Assembly (NCBI RefSeq): GCF_030272705.1
Contig: NZ_JARFYM010000002.1
Span: forward strand, 372,001-436,000
DNA: 64,000 nucleotides
Direction: 5' to 3'
From: Rhizobium mayense
Lineage (GTDB): Bacteria > Pseudomonadota > Alphaproteobacteria > Rhizobiales > Rhizobiaceae
Shown here: positions 53,004 to 61,495 of the stretch, in pieces
Layout: every line of letters starts with the position of its first letter
How positions within the stretch are numbered: position 1 is the first letter of the stretch
Position numbers and translations under genes: made by a program
The notes under the pieces: model-generated
Seen by the model: the letters and a program-made list of their open reading frames with translations, nothing else
Database searches by the model: none
What the model was told of the DNA's origin: nothing

Positions 53004-53731
53004 CCGACTTCGCTATCGAGACACGCGCTCTCACCCGCAGCTTCGGCCCCCTGGTGGCAGTCGACGGTATAAGCTTCAAGGTGGCGAAAGGCGAGCTCTA
53101 CGGATTCCTTGGTCTCAACGGCGCCGGCAAGACCACCACCATCAGGATGCTGACCACTCTTCTGCCACCAACGTCGGGGAGCGCGAAGCTATGGGGCCAT
53201 GACGTCGCTTCCGAGCCGCTCGCTGTGCGCCAACTGATTGGTCTGGTCAGTGACGAAACCAGCGAGAGCCAGTCAGACTGGACGGCGCGCGAGTACCTCG
53301 CCTACTTTGCCCGGATACGCGGGATCGAAGGCGTCTCCGACACAGTCGAACGCTGCCTGACCAGCGTGGGGCTGGCCCATCAGTTTCGCGGCAAGCTGAT
53401 CGGAACTTACAGCACGGGCATGAAGCGACGCGTCGAAATCGCGCGCGCCCTCCTCGGCGGCCCAAAGGTGTTGTTTCTCGACGAGCCGACGCGCGGCCTC
53501 GATCTCCCTGCAAAGCGGGAAACGTGGAGACTATTGAAAGACCTTGCGTCGCAGGAAGCGGTCACGACATTCTTGAGCAGCCACGACGCGCAGGAGATCC
53601 GGACGCTGTGCAGCGAGATCAGCATAGTCGCCGCCGGAAAGCTGGTGTTTACGGGGCCGACTCGGGATCTGGGAAGCGACCTCGACACATTCGAGGACCG
53701 GCTGATCAAGTTGCTGACGTCAAGCAACTAG
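53000..53731 (+). CDS. ABC-2 type exporter ATP-binding protein
   Basis: A 243-residue ATPase of the DrrA/CcmA-like export class: Walker A GLNGAGKTTT, YSTGMKRRVEIARALLGG signature with the variant STGMK, Walker B KVLFLDEPTRGLD. It overlaps the permease gene by 4 bases and closes the operon that began at the response regulator or adaptor gene. Confidence 0.92.
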   Translation: MTDFAIETRALTRSFGPLVAVDGISFKVAKGELYGFLGLNGAGKTTTIRMLTTLLPPTSGSAKLWGHDVASEPLAVRQLIGLVSDETSESQSDWTAREYLAYFARIRGIEGVSDTVERCLTSVGLAHQFRGKLIGTYSTGMKRRVEIARALLGGPKVLFLDEPTRGLDLPAKRETWRLLKDLASQEAVTTFLSSHDAQEIRTLCSEISIVAAGKLVFTGPTRDLGSDLDTFEDRLIKLLTSSN

Positions 53732-53766
53732 GGCGTCGCTGCGCGATGCCGCATATTTGACGAGAA

Positions 53767-53790
53767 CGAAATATCCGACTGAATATAACG
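53767..53790. promoter_or_regulatory. Mo-box-like site 1 (CGAAATAT-N8-ATATAACG)
   Basis: Matches the ModE operator pattern CGnTATAT-N8-ATATAACG in 14 of its 15 fixed positions, including the 8-base spacer; the right arm is exact. It lies 61 bases before the start codon of the binding-protein gene at 53851. It suggests molybdate-dependent repression by ModE. Confidence 0.65.
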
Positions 53791-53791
53791 T

Positions 53792-53815
53792 CGTTGTATA
53801 CGGCCGAATATCATG
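53792..53815. promoter_or_regulatory. Mo-box-like site 2 (CGTTGTAT-N8-ATATCATG)
   Basis: A second, weaker match with the same 8-base spacer, starting 25 bases after site 1 and separated from it by one base. It has one mismatch in the left arm and two in the right. Tandem spacing supports paired binding of ModE dimers. Confidence 0.5.
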
Positions 53816-53850
53816 CTAGCGGTCGGCCTCTTCCTGGAGGGACCCATGTC

Positions 53851-54909
53851 ATGATCGCTCGTCTCACGTCCGTTGCAAGAATCGCCATTGCTATCAGCGG
53901 TTTATTGCTCGCCACACCCGCCCTCGCCGACCGTGTCGTCACTGATCAGATCGGCCGCCAGGTGGATATTCCCGACACGGTGAACCGGGTCGTGATCCTG
54001 CAACACCAGACGCTCAATATTGCGGTGCAGCTCGACGCGATGGACAAGGTCGTCGGTGTTCTCGACGAGTGGAAGAAGCAACTTGGCGCCAACTACGTGC
54101 GGCTTGCCCCGCAGCTTCCGAACCTCGCCATGCCGGGCGGTCTGACGAAGGTCAATATCGAGGAACTCCTGAAGCTGAAGCCGGACGTGGTTTTCGTCAC
54201 CAATTATGCGCCGGCCGACATGGTCAAGCAGATCCAGGATGCGGGTTTGGCGGTCGTCGCCATCTCGCTGCTGGACGTGCCGCCGGAAGAGGCGGTGAAG
54301 CTCAACCCGACCGTCAAGGACGAGCCGGCGGCGATCGACGCCGGTTTTGCAACCGGCGTTCGGCTGATCGCCGACATTCTCGGCCGCAAGGACAAGGGCG
54401 AGGAAATGATCGCCGTTACCAAGAAGACCCGCAAGCTCGTCGCCGACCGTCTTGCCGACATCCCGGAAGACAAGCGAGTGGCGACCTACATGGCGAACCC
54501 GGATCTCACGACCTACGGCCGCGGCAAATATACCGGTCTGATGATGGAGCGCGCAGGCGCCCGCAACGTCGCCAACTCAATTGCCGGTTTCAAGCAGGTG
54601 ACGATGGAAGACGTGCTCAAATGGAATCCGGCTGTCATCTTCGTGCAGGAGCGCTACCCAACCCTCGTCGAGGAAATCAAGAAGACCGCTTCCTGGCAGA
54701 CGATCGACGCGGTGAAGAATGGCCGAATCTACCTGATGCCGGAATATGCCAAGGCCTGGGGTTATCCGATGCCGGAAGCCATGGCCCTCGGCGAACTCTG
54801 GATGGCCAAGCAACTTTACCCCGAGCGTTTCCAGGATATCGACATGCAAAAGGAAGCAGAGGCCTATTACAAGGAATTCTACCGCACCGACTATCGCGCC
54901 GCACAATGA
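53851..54909 (+). CDS. FecB/TroA-type ABC substrate-binding protein, probable molybdate/tungstate class
   Basis: A 352-residue periplasmic binding protein with a signal peptide ending PALADR. The mature part has DQIGRQVDIPDTVNRVVIL, VNIEELLKLKPDVVFVTNY and a long connecting helix (about 165-195), as in iron-siderophore and cobalamin binders and in MolA. ATG 53851 follows GGAGG. The Mo-box-like sites upstream and the ModA-like gene downstream favour molybdate or tungstate over iron, which is an inference. Confidence 0.85.
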   Translation: MIARLTSVARIAIAISGLLLATPALADRVVTDQIGRQVDIPDTVNRVVILQHQTLNIAVQLDAMDKVVGVLDEWKKQLGANYVRLAPQLPNLAMPGGLTKVNIEELLKLKPDVVFVTNYAPADMVKQIQDAGLAVVAISLLDVPPEEAVKLNPTVKDEPAAIDAGFATGVRLIADILGRKDKGEEMIAVTKKTRKLVADRLADIPEDKRVATYMANPDLTTYGRGKYTGLMMERAGARNVANSIAGFKQVTMEDVLKWNPAVIFVQERYPTLVEEIKKTASWQTIDAVKNGRIYLMPEYAKAWGYPMPEAMALGELWMAKQLYPERFQDIDMQKEAEAYYKEFYRTDYRAAQ

Positions 54910-55940
54910 GCGGTGATGCCTTTCCCCGACGCCAGCCTCAGGTTGTTATCGCCATTTTGGTGATCCTGCTGACGCTCGTGGCAGTCTCGTCCTTGGGGAT
55001 CGGCCGCTACGACATACCGTTCACGCGAGTGGTGCAGATCCTCTGGGCCTCAATCTCTCCGTCGGATGTGCCGGTAACGCCGACCGAGGTGAATGTCGTC
55101 TTTACCGTGCGTATGCCACGCATCCTGCTGGCGCTGTTGGCGGGTGCCGGCCTGGCGCTGTCGGGGGCGACGATGCAAGGCGTGTTTCGCAATCCGCTGG
55201 TTGGGCCGCAGGTGATGGGCGTGTCTTCGGGCGCGGCTTTCGGCGGCACGCTCGCCATCCTCCTCAGTTTTCCGCGCTACGGCCTGCTAGGTTCAGCCTT
55301 CGTCTTCGGCCTTTCGGCACTAGTGCTGGTTTATGCGCTGAACGGCGTTGTGGCTCGCCGCAACATACTAGCACTGGTGCTCGCGGGCGTCGTCGTTACC
55401 GGCTTCTTCGGAGCGCTGGTCAGCCTCGTCCAGTATCTGGCTGACACTGAGGACAAGCTGCCCGACATGGTCTTCTGGCTGCTCGGCAGTTTCGCCACTG
55501 CCAACTGGGAAAAGTTCCTGCTGATCGCCGGGCCGGTGCTGATCGGCAGCCTGCTGCTGCTCGGCCTGCGCTGGCGCATCAATCTCTTATCGGTCGGCGA
55601 TGAGGACGCCCGCGCGCTCGGCGTCAATGTCGAGCCGCTGCGCTGGTTCATTCTCGTCCTCGTTTCCTTCATCGTTGCCGCACAGGTCGCCGTCAGCGGC
55701 ATCATCGGCTGGGTCGGTCTCGTCGTGCCGCATATGGCGCGTATGTTGGTCGGCCCCGACCATCGGGTGATGATGCCAGCCTCGCTCATCATCGGCGCGC
55801 TCTATCTGCTCGTCATCGATACGGTGGCGCGCACCGCGACCAGTACGGAAATCCCGCTCGGGATCCTCACCGCGCTGATTGGCACGCCGGTTTTTGCCCT
55901 GGCCCTATGGCAGACCCAGCGAGGCGGCCGTGGGTTCTGA
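54906..55940 (+). CDS. FecCD-family ABC transporter permease
   Basis: A 344-residue permease with about ten membrane spans: MPRILLALLAGAGLALSGATMQGVFRNPL is split here as the family hallmark, then GPQVMGVSSGAAFG and IGWVGLVVPHMARMLVG near the docking loop. It overlaps the binding-protein stop by 4 bases (ATGA) and the ATPase start by 11 bases. A single permease gene suggests a homodimer as in BtuC and MolB. Confidence 0.94.
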   Translation: MSGDAFPRRQPQVVIAILVILLTLVAVSSLGIGRYDIPFTRVVQILWASISPSDVPVTPTEVNVVFTVRMPRILLALLAGAGLALSGATMQGVFRNPLVGPQVMGVSSGAAFGGTLAILLSFPRYGLLGSAFVFGLSALVLVYALNGVVARRNILALVLAGVVVTGFFGALVSLVQYLADTEDKLPDMVFWLLGSFATANWEKFLLIAGPVLIGSLLLLGLRWRINLLSVGDEDARALGVNVEPLRWFILVLVSFIVAAQVAVSGIIGWVGLVVPHMARMLVGPDHRVMMPASLIIGALYLLVIDTVARTATSTEIPLGILTALIGTPVFALALWQTQRGGRGF

Positions 55941-56718
55941 TCCGGTCCAACTCAGCATCGAAGCCGCCAGCCAGTCTTATGACGGTGAGCGCTGGCAGTT
56001 CCGCAATCTCGACTTCGACCTCAGATCGGGGGAGATCACCGCCATCCTCGGTCCGAACGGCCGTGGCAAGTCCACGCTGCTGCGAGTTCTCGCAGGCCTT
56101 CTGAAGCCGACGGCCGGCAAGACGGCACTGAACCCACGCACCGGTTTCGTGCCGCAGGAATTTTCCGGTTCCTTTCCCTATTCGGTGCTGGACGTGGTGC
56201 TGATGGGTCGGGCTCGGCATATCGCGCTCTTCCAGACGCCAAGGAAAATCGACATCGAGAAGGCGATGGAAGCACTTGAGGCCATCGGCATGGCGCATTA
56301 TGCCCCGCGCAGCATCGATGCGCTCTCCGGCGGCGAGCGGCAGCTCGTGCTGATCGCCCGAGCGCTCGCCGGCGAAAATGCGGTGCTGCTGCTCGACGAA
56401 CCCGCTTCGGCGCTCGATCTGAAGAACCAGGATGTGATGCTGTCGCTGCTTGGCGCGCTTGCCGATCGGCAAAAGCTGGCGATTGCCTTCACCACCCATC
56501 AGCCGAACCATACGGTGACGGTCGCGGACAAGGTCCTGCTGATGCTGCCGCAGGCGCGAACGATTTTTGGCGCAACCAACGACGTGATGACCGAAGCCAA
56601 TCTCGAAGCGCTCTACGGCATTCCCGTTCGCTCCGCGCGGCTCGACAGCGGCGAACGCGAGGAAACCATCTTCGTGCCGCTTTTCCGGCAGAGGCCGCGA
56701 AGAGGAGATTTGTCATGA
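55930..56718 (+). CDS. FecE/MolC-type ABC transporter ATP-binding protein
   Basis: A 262-residue ATPase. Walker A is GPNGRGKST, with Arg where Ala is usual, the signature LSGGERQLVLIARAL and Walker B VLLLDEPASALD. GTG 55930 is the likely start (GAGG 6 bases upstream), inside the permease gene end; the longer frame to 55879 is the permease in another frame. It ends overlapping the ModA-like gene. Confidence 0.92.
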   Translation: MGSDPVQLSIEAASQSYDGERWQFRNLDFDLRSGEITAILGPNGRGKSTLLRVLAGLLKPTAGKTALNPRTGFVPQEFSGSFPYSVLDVVLMGRARHIALFQTPRKIDIEKAMEALEAIGMAHYAPRSIDALSGGERQLVLIARALAGENAVLLLDEPASALDLKNQDVMLSLLGALADRQKLAIAFTTHQPNHTVTVADKVLLMLPQARTIFGATNDVMTEANLEALYGIPVRSARLDSGEREETIFVPLFRQRPRRGDLS

Positions 56719-57443
56719 CAGAGGCCGTCCAGGTTCTCTCCGCCGGCAGCACGCGGCATGCCTTTCCAGCCATCATCAATGCTTTCACGGAGGCAACAGG
56801 CATTGCGGTTTCGCTTTCGCTTGGGCCGGCGGGCCTGCTGCGGGAGCGGATCGAAGCCGGCGAACGCTTCGACCTTTTCGCCTCGGCCAACATGGAACAT
56901 CCGCGACGGCTTGCGGTAGCCGGCGTAACGGAAGAAGCGATCTGTTTTGCCCGCAACCGGCTCTGCGTGATCAGCCGCGCCGATCTCGGGATGACCACGG
57001 AGAACTTTCTCGATGTCCTCTCCGACCCGTTGGTGAAGATCGGTACCTCGACACCGGGCGACGATCCCTCCGGCGACTATGCTTTCGAGGTGTTCGACCG
57101 TATCGAGACAAAACATCCCGGCATCGGCACGGCGCTCAAAGCCCGCGCGCGGCAATTGGTCGGCGGCCGTAACTCGCCACCCACTCCACCCGGCAAGGGC
57201 GGCGGCTACCTTATCACCGACGGCGAGGCGGATCTGATGATGAGCTATTATTCCAACGCGCGCTTGCTCGAACCAGACCCGGCTTTCAGGGTTGTCGACA
57301 TCCCGGCTGAGTTCTCGCCCAAAGTCGAATATGGCCTCGCTCTGCGCAAGGGGGCGCCCAATGAGGCCCGGCGGTTGCGGGATTTCATGATATCGACGGG
57401 CGGACAGGAGATATTGAAGGGCGCTGGCTTTTCAAACATCTAG
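56715..57443 (+). CDS. ModA-like molybdate-binding-fold protein without signal peptide
   Basis: A 242-residue type 2 binding-fold protein. VLSAGSTRHAFPAIINAF and GERFDLFASANMEHPRRL are the ModA patterns for oxyanion contacts, and a DGEADLMMSYYSNA segment follows. There is no signal peptide and the ATG overlaps the ATPase stop by 4 bases, so it is made in the cytoplasm. A role as an intracellular molybdate buffer, sensor or delivery protein is plausible. Confidence 0.8.
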   Translation: MTEAVQVLSAGSTRHAFPAIINAFTEATGIAVSLSLGPAGLLRERIEAGERFDLFASANMEHPRRLAVAGVTEEAICFARNRLCVISRADLGMTTENFLDVLSDPLVKIGTSTPGDDPSGDYAFEVFDRIETKHPGIGTALKARARQLVGGRNSPPTPPGKGGGYLITDGEADLMMSYYSNARLLEPDPAFRVVDIPAEFSPKVEYGLALRKGAPNEARRLRDFMISTGGQEILKGAGFSNI

Positions 57444-57474
57444 GCGTGAAACCCATGCCGCTCTCTTCGGAACA

Positions 57475-58551
57475 CTAACTCAGTCTGGCGCCATCCGACT
57501 TTCGGAAAATGTGGATCTTGTCCGGAGCTGCCGTCAGGGTCAATTGGTTCGCGCTGCCGGCCTGCAACCGTTCACGCAATGCCACGGCAACCGGTCGATC
57601 ATTCACTTTTCCATAGACATGCGTCTCGGCGCCCGTTGGCTCGATCGCCTCAACGTCAAAGGGAAGACCGGTGTCGCTTCCCATGTCGGCAAGCTGCCAA
57701 TGCTCTGGGCGAATGCCGACGACAACAGGTTGGCCTTCCGAAACGTCGATCGCGTCGGAAACGCGAATCCGGGACGCCCCAATTCGGGCAACGCATCGAC
57801 CATCTTGCCGTTCGATGGTCGCATCCAGCAAGTTCATCGACGGGGAGCCGATGAATGTGGCCACGAAAAGAGTGGCTGGTCGATCATAGAGGTCAAGCGG
57901 GGAACCGACCTGTTCGATCCGGCCTTTGTTGAGGATCACAATACGATCGGACATCGTCATGGCTTCCATCTGATCATGCGTCACGTAGATGGAGGTCGTG
58001 GCAAGCCTACGCTGCAATGCCCTGATTTCCACGCGCATCTGCACGCGCAGCTTCGCATCGAGGTTCGATAGCGGCTCGTCGAACAGAAATACCTGCGGAC
58101 GGCGAACGATGGCCCGACCCATGGCGACACGCTGACGCTGCCCGCCCGAGAGCGCCTTCGGAAGGCGGTCGAGATAGGGCGTGAGATTCAGCATCTCGGC
58201 GACTTCACCCACCGCTTTGCGTATCTCAGCCTTGCCGACATTGCGCAGACGCAGGCTAAAGCCCATGTTCTCGGCTACACTCAGATGAGGGTAAAGCGCG
58301 TAGTTCTGAAAGACCATGGCCATGTCGCGGTCTTTCGGCTCGACCTCATTGATGACCGAGCCGTTGAGCGCGATGGTGCCGTCCGTAATGTCTTCCAGAC
58401 CCGCTACCATCCGCAAGAGGGTTGACTTACCGCAACCGGACTCGCCGATCAGCGAAACAAATTCGCCGTCTTCGATCCTCAAGTCGAGGCCGTGAATGAC
58501 TTCCACGTTGCCGTATTTCTTCTTCAGGCCGGTTATCGCCAAGTTTGCCAT
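57475..58551 (-). CDS. Sugar-type ABC transporter ATP-binding protein (UgpC/MalK type)
   Basis: A 358-residue ATPase: Walker [10 protein letters not shown] (Glu where Pro is usual, a common variant), [16 protein letters not shown] signature, Walker [17 protein letters not shown], and TOBE regulatory region from about 240. It ends the minus-strand amino-sugar-type operon, separated from the SIS gene by a 158-base repeat-rich gap. It should energise the permeases at 59694-61477. Confidence 0.92.
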   Translation of the reverse strand: MANLAITGLKKKYGNVEVIHGLDLRIEDGEFVSLIGESGCGKSTLLRMVAGLEDITDGTIALNGSVINEVEPKDRDMAMVFQNYALYPHLSVAENMGFSLRLRNVGKAEIRKAVGEVAEMLNLTPYLDRLPKALSGGQRQRVAMGRAIVRRPQVFLFDEPLSNLDAKLRVQMRVEIRALQRRLATTSIYVTHDQMEAMTMSDRIVILNKGRIEQVGSPLDLYDRPATLFVATFIGSPSMNLLDATIERQDGRCVARIGASRIRVSDAIDVSEGQPVVVGIRPEHWQLADMGSDTGLPFDVEAIEPTGAETHVYGKVNDRPVAVALRERLQAGSANQLTLTAAPDKIHIFRKSDGARLS

Positions 58552-58578
58552 TGCATATTCCAGTTTCGCGGAAAGGGA

Positions 58579-58705
58579 GGACCGCCGTTGGCGGTCCCCA
58601 CTGCATAATTCCTTAAATCGGAATCGATTTAAGGATAAAATTATGCAGCAGATTTAAAGTGCTACAGCGACCTTTGCGCGTCACATGTGACGCGCGGCGC
58701 TGTAG
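58579..58705. repeat. Composite palindromic intergenic element (three hairpins)
   Basis: Three nested or adjacent palindromes fill the gap between SIS and ATPase genes. GGACCGCC-GTT-GGCGGTCC is at 58579-58597. TGCATAATT CCTTAAATCG-GAAT-CGATTTAAGG-ATAA-AATTATGCA runs 58602-58647. CTACAGCG plus the perfect 20-base palindrome 58676-58695 plus CGCTGTAG runs 58662-58705. The last ends three bases from the SIS stop codon. It resembles mosaic intergenic repeats of rhizobia and could attenuate or protect operon mRNA. Confidence 0.8.
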
Positions 58706-58708
58706 ATG

Positions 58709-59662
58709 CTACGACAGCACGACCACCTTGGTCAGGTGGCGAGGTGTCGTCGTATCGATCTTCTTGGATTGAGCAATCCGCTCCCCGAAAATCTGCAGTG
58801 CCGGCAGGATTTCGGGGATACGCGCCAGTTGCTTGCCGACCAGCGGTATCGAAATGTCGCCGGGGCCGCCGAGGCCGATCACCTTGCCGCCCTTGTCCTG
58901 GATTTCGCGGGCGAGCTTCGCCTCCTCTTCGAGCGTATCTTCACTATAGAGCAGAACCACCAGCGAGCCTTCGTCGATCAGGCTGATCGGACCGTGCCGA
59001 TATTCCATCGGATGGAAGGTCTGAGCGTAGCTGATGCTCATCTCCTGCAACTTCAAAGCACCCTCGGAGGCAATGCCATAAAGAGCACCTGCGCCGAGAT
59101 AGACAAAGTGTCGACGGCCGGCGATGACCGAGGCATCGACATCGTCCAGGACAGATAGGGGGCCCGCAGCCACCTTGGTGATGGCGCTGTCCAACGCGAC
59201 GCCTGCCAGTCGCAGGCCAGCAATCAGCATCAGACTGGCCGAAGAAGTCATCACGACACCCTCCTGCGGGTGCGTCGGCAAATAGACCGTCTCGTCCGCT
59301 TCGCGGGCGATAGAACTATCCTTCTCACAGGTGACCGCTATCGTTCTGAGTCCGGCAGCCCGGCTGGCATCGACAGCCTGAACCGTTTCCGTGGATTCGC
59401 CGCTGCGCGACAGGGCGACGACAACAACGCCCTCGCGGTCGGCGACATAGCTTGATGGGCGACGCGCCCATTCGCCACCCGGTACGGCAAGCGCGTTGCG
59501 ACCGTTGACATTGAAGGCCGAGGCGATCGTCTGGGCAAGATAATAGGACGTGCCACAACCGACCACGACGACGCATTCTGCGTCGATCGCCGGCATGTCG
59601 GCATCAAGCGCCCCTTGCCAGAAAGGGAATTGTTCCTTGATGACGCGTTCGGTTACATTCAT
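58709..59662 (-). CDS. SIS-domain sugar isomerase/deglycase-like protein
   Basis: A 317-residue protein with two SIS domains: VVVVGCGTSYYLAQTIAS and ALSRSGESTETVQAVDAS in the first, FVYLGAGALYGIASEGALKLQEMS in the second, which includes the Glu and Lys of GlmS-like isomerases. Relatives are the isomerase half of glucosamine-6-phosphate synthase, AgaS and fructoselysine-phosphate deglycase. With the kinase and importer upstream it likely deaminates or deglycates a phosphorylated amino sugar. Confidence 0.9.
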   Translation of the reverse strand: MNVTERVIKEQFPFWQGALDADMPAIDAECVVVVGCGTSYYLAQTIASAFNVNGRNALAVPGGEWARRPSSYVADREGVVVVALSRSGESTETVQAVDASRAAGLRTIAVTCEKDSSIAREADETVYLPTHPQEGVVMTSSASLMLIAGLRLAGVALDSAITKVAAGPLSVLDDVDASVIAGRRHFVYLGAGALYGIASEGALKLQEMSISYAQTFHPMEYRHGPISLIDEGSLVVLLYSEDTLEEEAKLAREIQDKGGKVIGLGGPGDISIPLVGKQLARIPEILPALQIFGERIAQSKKIDTTTPRHLTKVVVLS

Positions 59663-59693
59663 TGCGGTATTTCCTTGCTGTGTGAGGGGAGGA

Positions 59694-60572
59694 TTACTTG
59701 GTTGCGCCCGCCATGAGGCCGCTGACCAGAAAGCGGTTGAGAAACAGGACGACGAGGACCGGCGGTACGATCGCGACGATGCCTGCGGCGTTGATGAGGC
59801 CGTAGTCGACGTAATTGCGGCTCACGAACTCCGGGATCAGCACCGTCAGCGGCTTGGTTGCCAGCGTCGGCGAAAAGACCAGAGGTACCAGGAACTGGCC
59901 CCATGCATTGAGGAAGGTAATGATGGCTGCGGCGATAAGGCCGGGAGCGGCAAGCGGCATAACGATACGAACGAGCGTGTAGACCTTGCCGGCACCGTCG
60001 AGCCAGGCCGCCTCCTCGAGCGACAACGGCATGGCCTGATAAACGCTGCGCATCAGCCACAATGCCAACGGCAGAAAGGCGGAAACGTAGATCAGGGTGA
60101 CGCCGAGATAGGTATCGACCAGCTTGATCGCGATCATGATCCGATAGAGCGGGATCATCACCGTGTAGGCAGGGATCGCCAGAGTGGCAACGACCACGAC
60201 AAAGATCGCATCGCGGCCCGGAAATCGAAGGCGCACAAACGCATAGGCGCTGAAGGCTGCAATCACGACAGTGAGGATCGTCGCTCCCACGGAGGTGATC
60301 ACGCTGTTGATCAGGGCTTGCGAAAATTGCGGCCAGACGGATTGCACCTCATTGCCCTGCGAAACGCTGGAGCTGCCCAGCAGCTTTGCGTAATGCTCGA
60401 ATGTCAGGTGGGCAGGCCAGATATGCGGCTTGGCCGAAACGAGATCGGTCGGCGGCGTCAAGCTGGTGACGATGGACCAGTAGATCGGCCCCAACGACCA
60501 TATGAGAAGGAGGACGACGGCGAGCGTCAGACCGATTTTTCCGCCAATGCGCTTCGTGTTGCGGGACAGCAT
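59694..60572 (-). CDS. Sugar-type ABC transporter permease (MalG/UgpE family)
   Basis: A 292-residue permease with about six membrane spans and the EAA loop (EEAAWLDGAGKVYTLVRIVMP). ATG 60572 shares a base with the stop of the preceding permease (TGATG); the longer frame to 60848 is inside that gene. It works with the permease at 60572-61477 and ATPase at 57475. Confidence 0.93.
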   Translation of the reverse strand: MLSRNTKRIGGKIGLTLAVVLLLIWSLGPIYWSIVTSLTPPTDLVSAKPHIWPAHLTFEHYAKLLGSSSVSQGNEVQSVWPQFSQALINSVITSVGATILTVVIAAFSAYAFVRLRFPGRDAIFVVVVATLAIPAYTVMIPLYRIMIAIKLVDTYLGVTLIYVSAFLPLALWLMRSVYQAMPLSLEEAAWLDGAGKVYTLVRIVMPLAAPGLIAAAIITFLNAWGQFLVPLVFSPTLATKPLTVLIPEFVSRNYVDYGLINAAGIVAIVPPVLVVLFLNRFLVSGLMAGATK

Positions 60573-61477
60573 CAGTCGAACCTCGTTTCGCGGTAGACTT
60601 TCAGGACATAGAGAAGCGAGATCAACAGCGAGGCGAGCATGGCAAGCAGCGACAACGCCATGCCCAGCGAGAACTTCATGTTCTGGAAGGCGAACATGTA
60701 GGTCTGGATGATCACGGTACGCGTATCGAGGCTTGCGCCACTCAATATCCACGCTTCGTCGAAAAGGTTGAACGCGAAAACTGTCGACTGGCTGAGCGCG
60801 ATGGCGAGGCCGCTGGCAATCAGCGGCATCGTGATGAGCCGAAAGCATTTGAAAGCCCCGGCGCCATCGAGCTTGGCAGCCTGGTAGAGTTCCCCCGGGA
60901 TGCTCTGGAGGGCGGCAAGCAGGATCACCGCCGTCAGCGGCATCATGCGCCAGACATGGACGATCGTCACGAGGAAGAGCGCCACGTATCTGTTATTGAA
61001 GAACACCACCGGAGCGGAGATCAGTCCAACCGACTGCAAGATGCCGTTCAGTAGGCCATAGCTCGGATTGTAGATCCATAGCCAGACGACAGCATTGACG
61101 ACGGGCGGCAGGCACCATGGCAAAACGACCGCAGCGAGAAGCCATCGACGCCCATAGCGGATCCTGTTCAGCAAAAGTGCGGTGCCAAGGCCTCCAAGTG
61201 TTTCCAGAATGACGGCCATGACCACGTAATAGAACGTATTGATCCAGGACTGCCGCACCGCCGGATCCCGAAACAAGTCGACATAATTGCCAAGACCGAC
61301 AAAGGGGGTGCCCGGATGCATCGGGTTGATGCGATAGACGCTGTCGATCATCGTCGACAACAGGGGCACGACCACCAGACCGCCCATGATGACGATCACG
61401 GGAATGACGAAGGCCAGCCCCAGTTCGACCTCGCCGCGACGGCGGCGAGATCCTTGTTGTGACGACGATGCAATCAT
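60572..61477 (-). CDS. Sugar-type ABC transporter permease (MalF/UgpA family)
   Basis: A 301-residue permease with a basic N-terminus (SRRRRGE), about six membrane spans and the EAA-like loop (YQAAKLDGAGAFKCFRLITMP). GGAG precedes ATG 61477. It follows the binding-protein gene by 18 bases in the same transcript. Confidence 0.93.
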   Translation of the reverse strand: MIASSSQQGSRRRRGEVELGLAFVIPVIVIMGGLVVVPLLSTMIDSVYRINPMHPGTPFVGLGNYVDLFRDPAVRQSWINTFYYVVMAVILETLGGLGTALLLNRIRYGRRWLLAAVVLPWCLPPVVNAVVWLWIYNPSYGLLNGILQSVGLISAPVVFFNNRYVALFLVTIVHVWRMMPLTAVILLAALQSIPGELYQAAKLDGAGAFKCFRLITMPLIASGLAIALSQSTVFAFNLFDEAWILSGASLDTRTVIIQTYMFAFQNMKFSLGMALSLLAMLASLLISLLYVLKVYRETRFD

Positions 61478-61495
61478 GACATCAACTCCGCCGGC

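Noticed and set aside
54069..54905. Upstream extension of the FecCD permease frame across the binding-protein gene
   Set aside because: It is the shifted frame of the binding-protein gene; ATG 54906 with ATGA overlap is the natural start.
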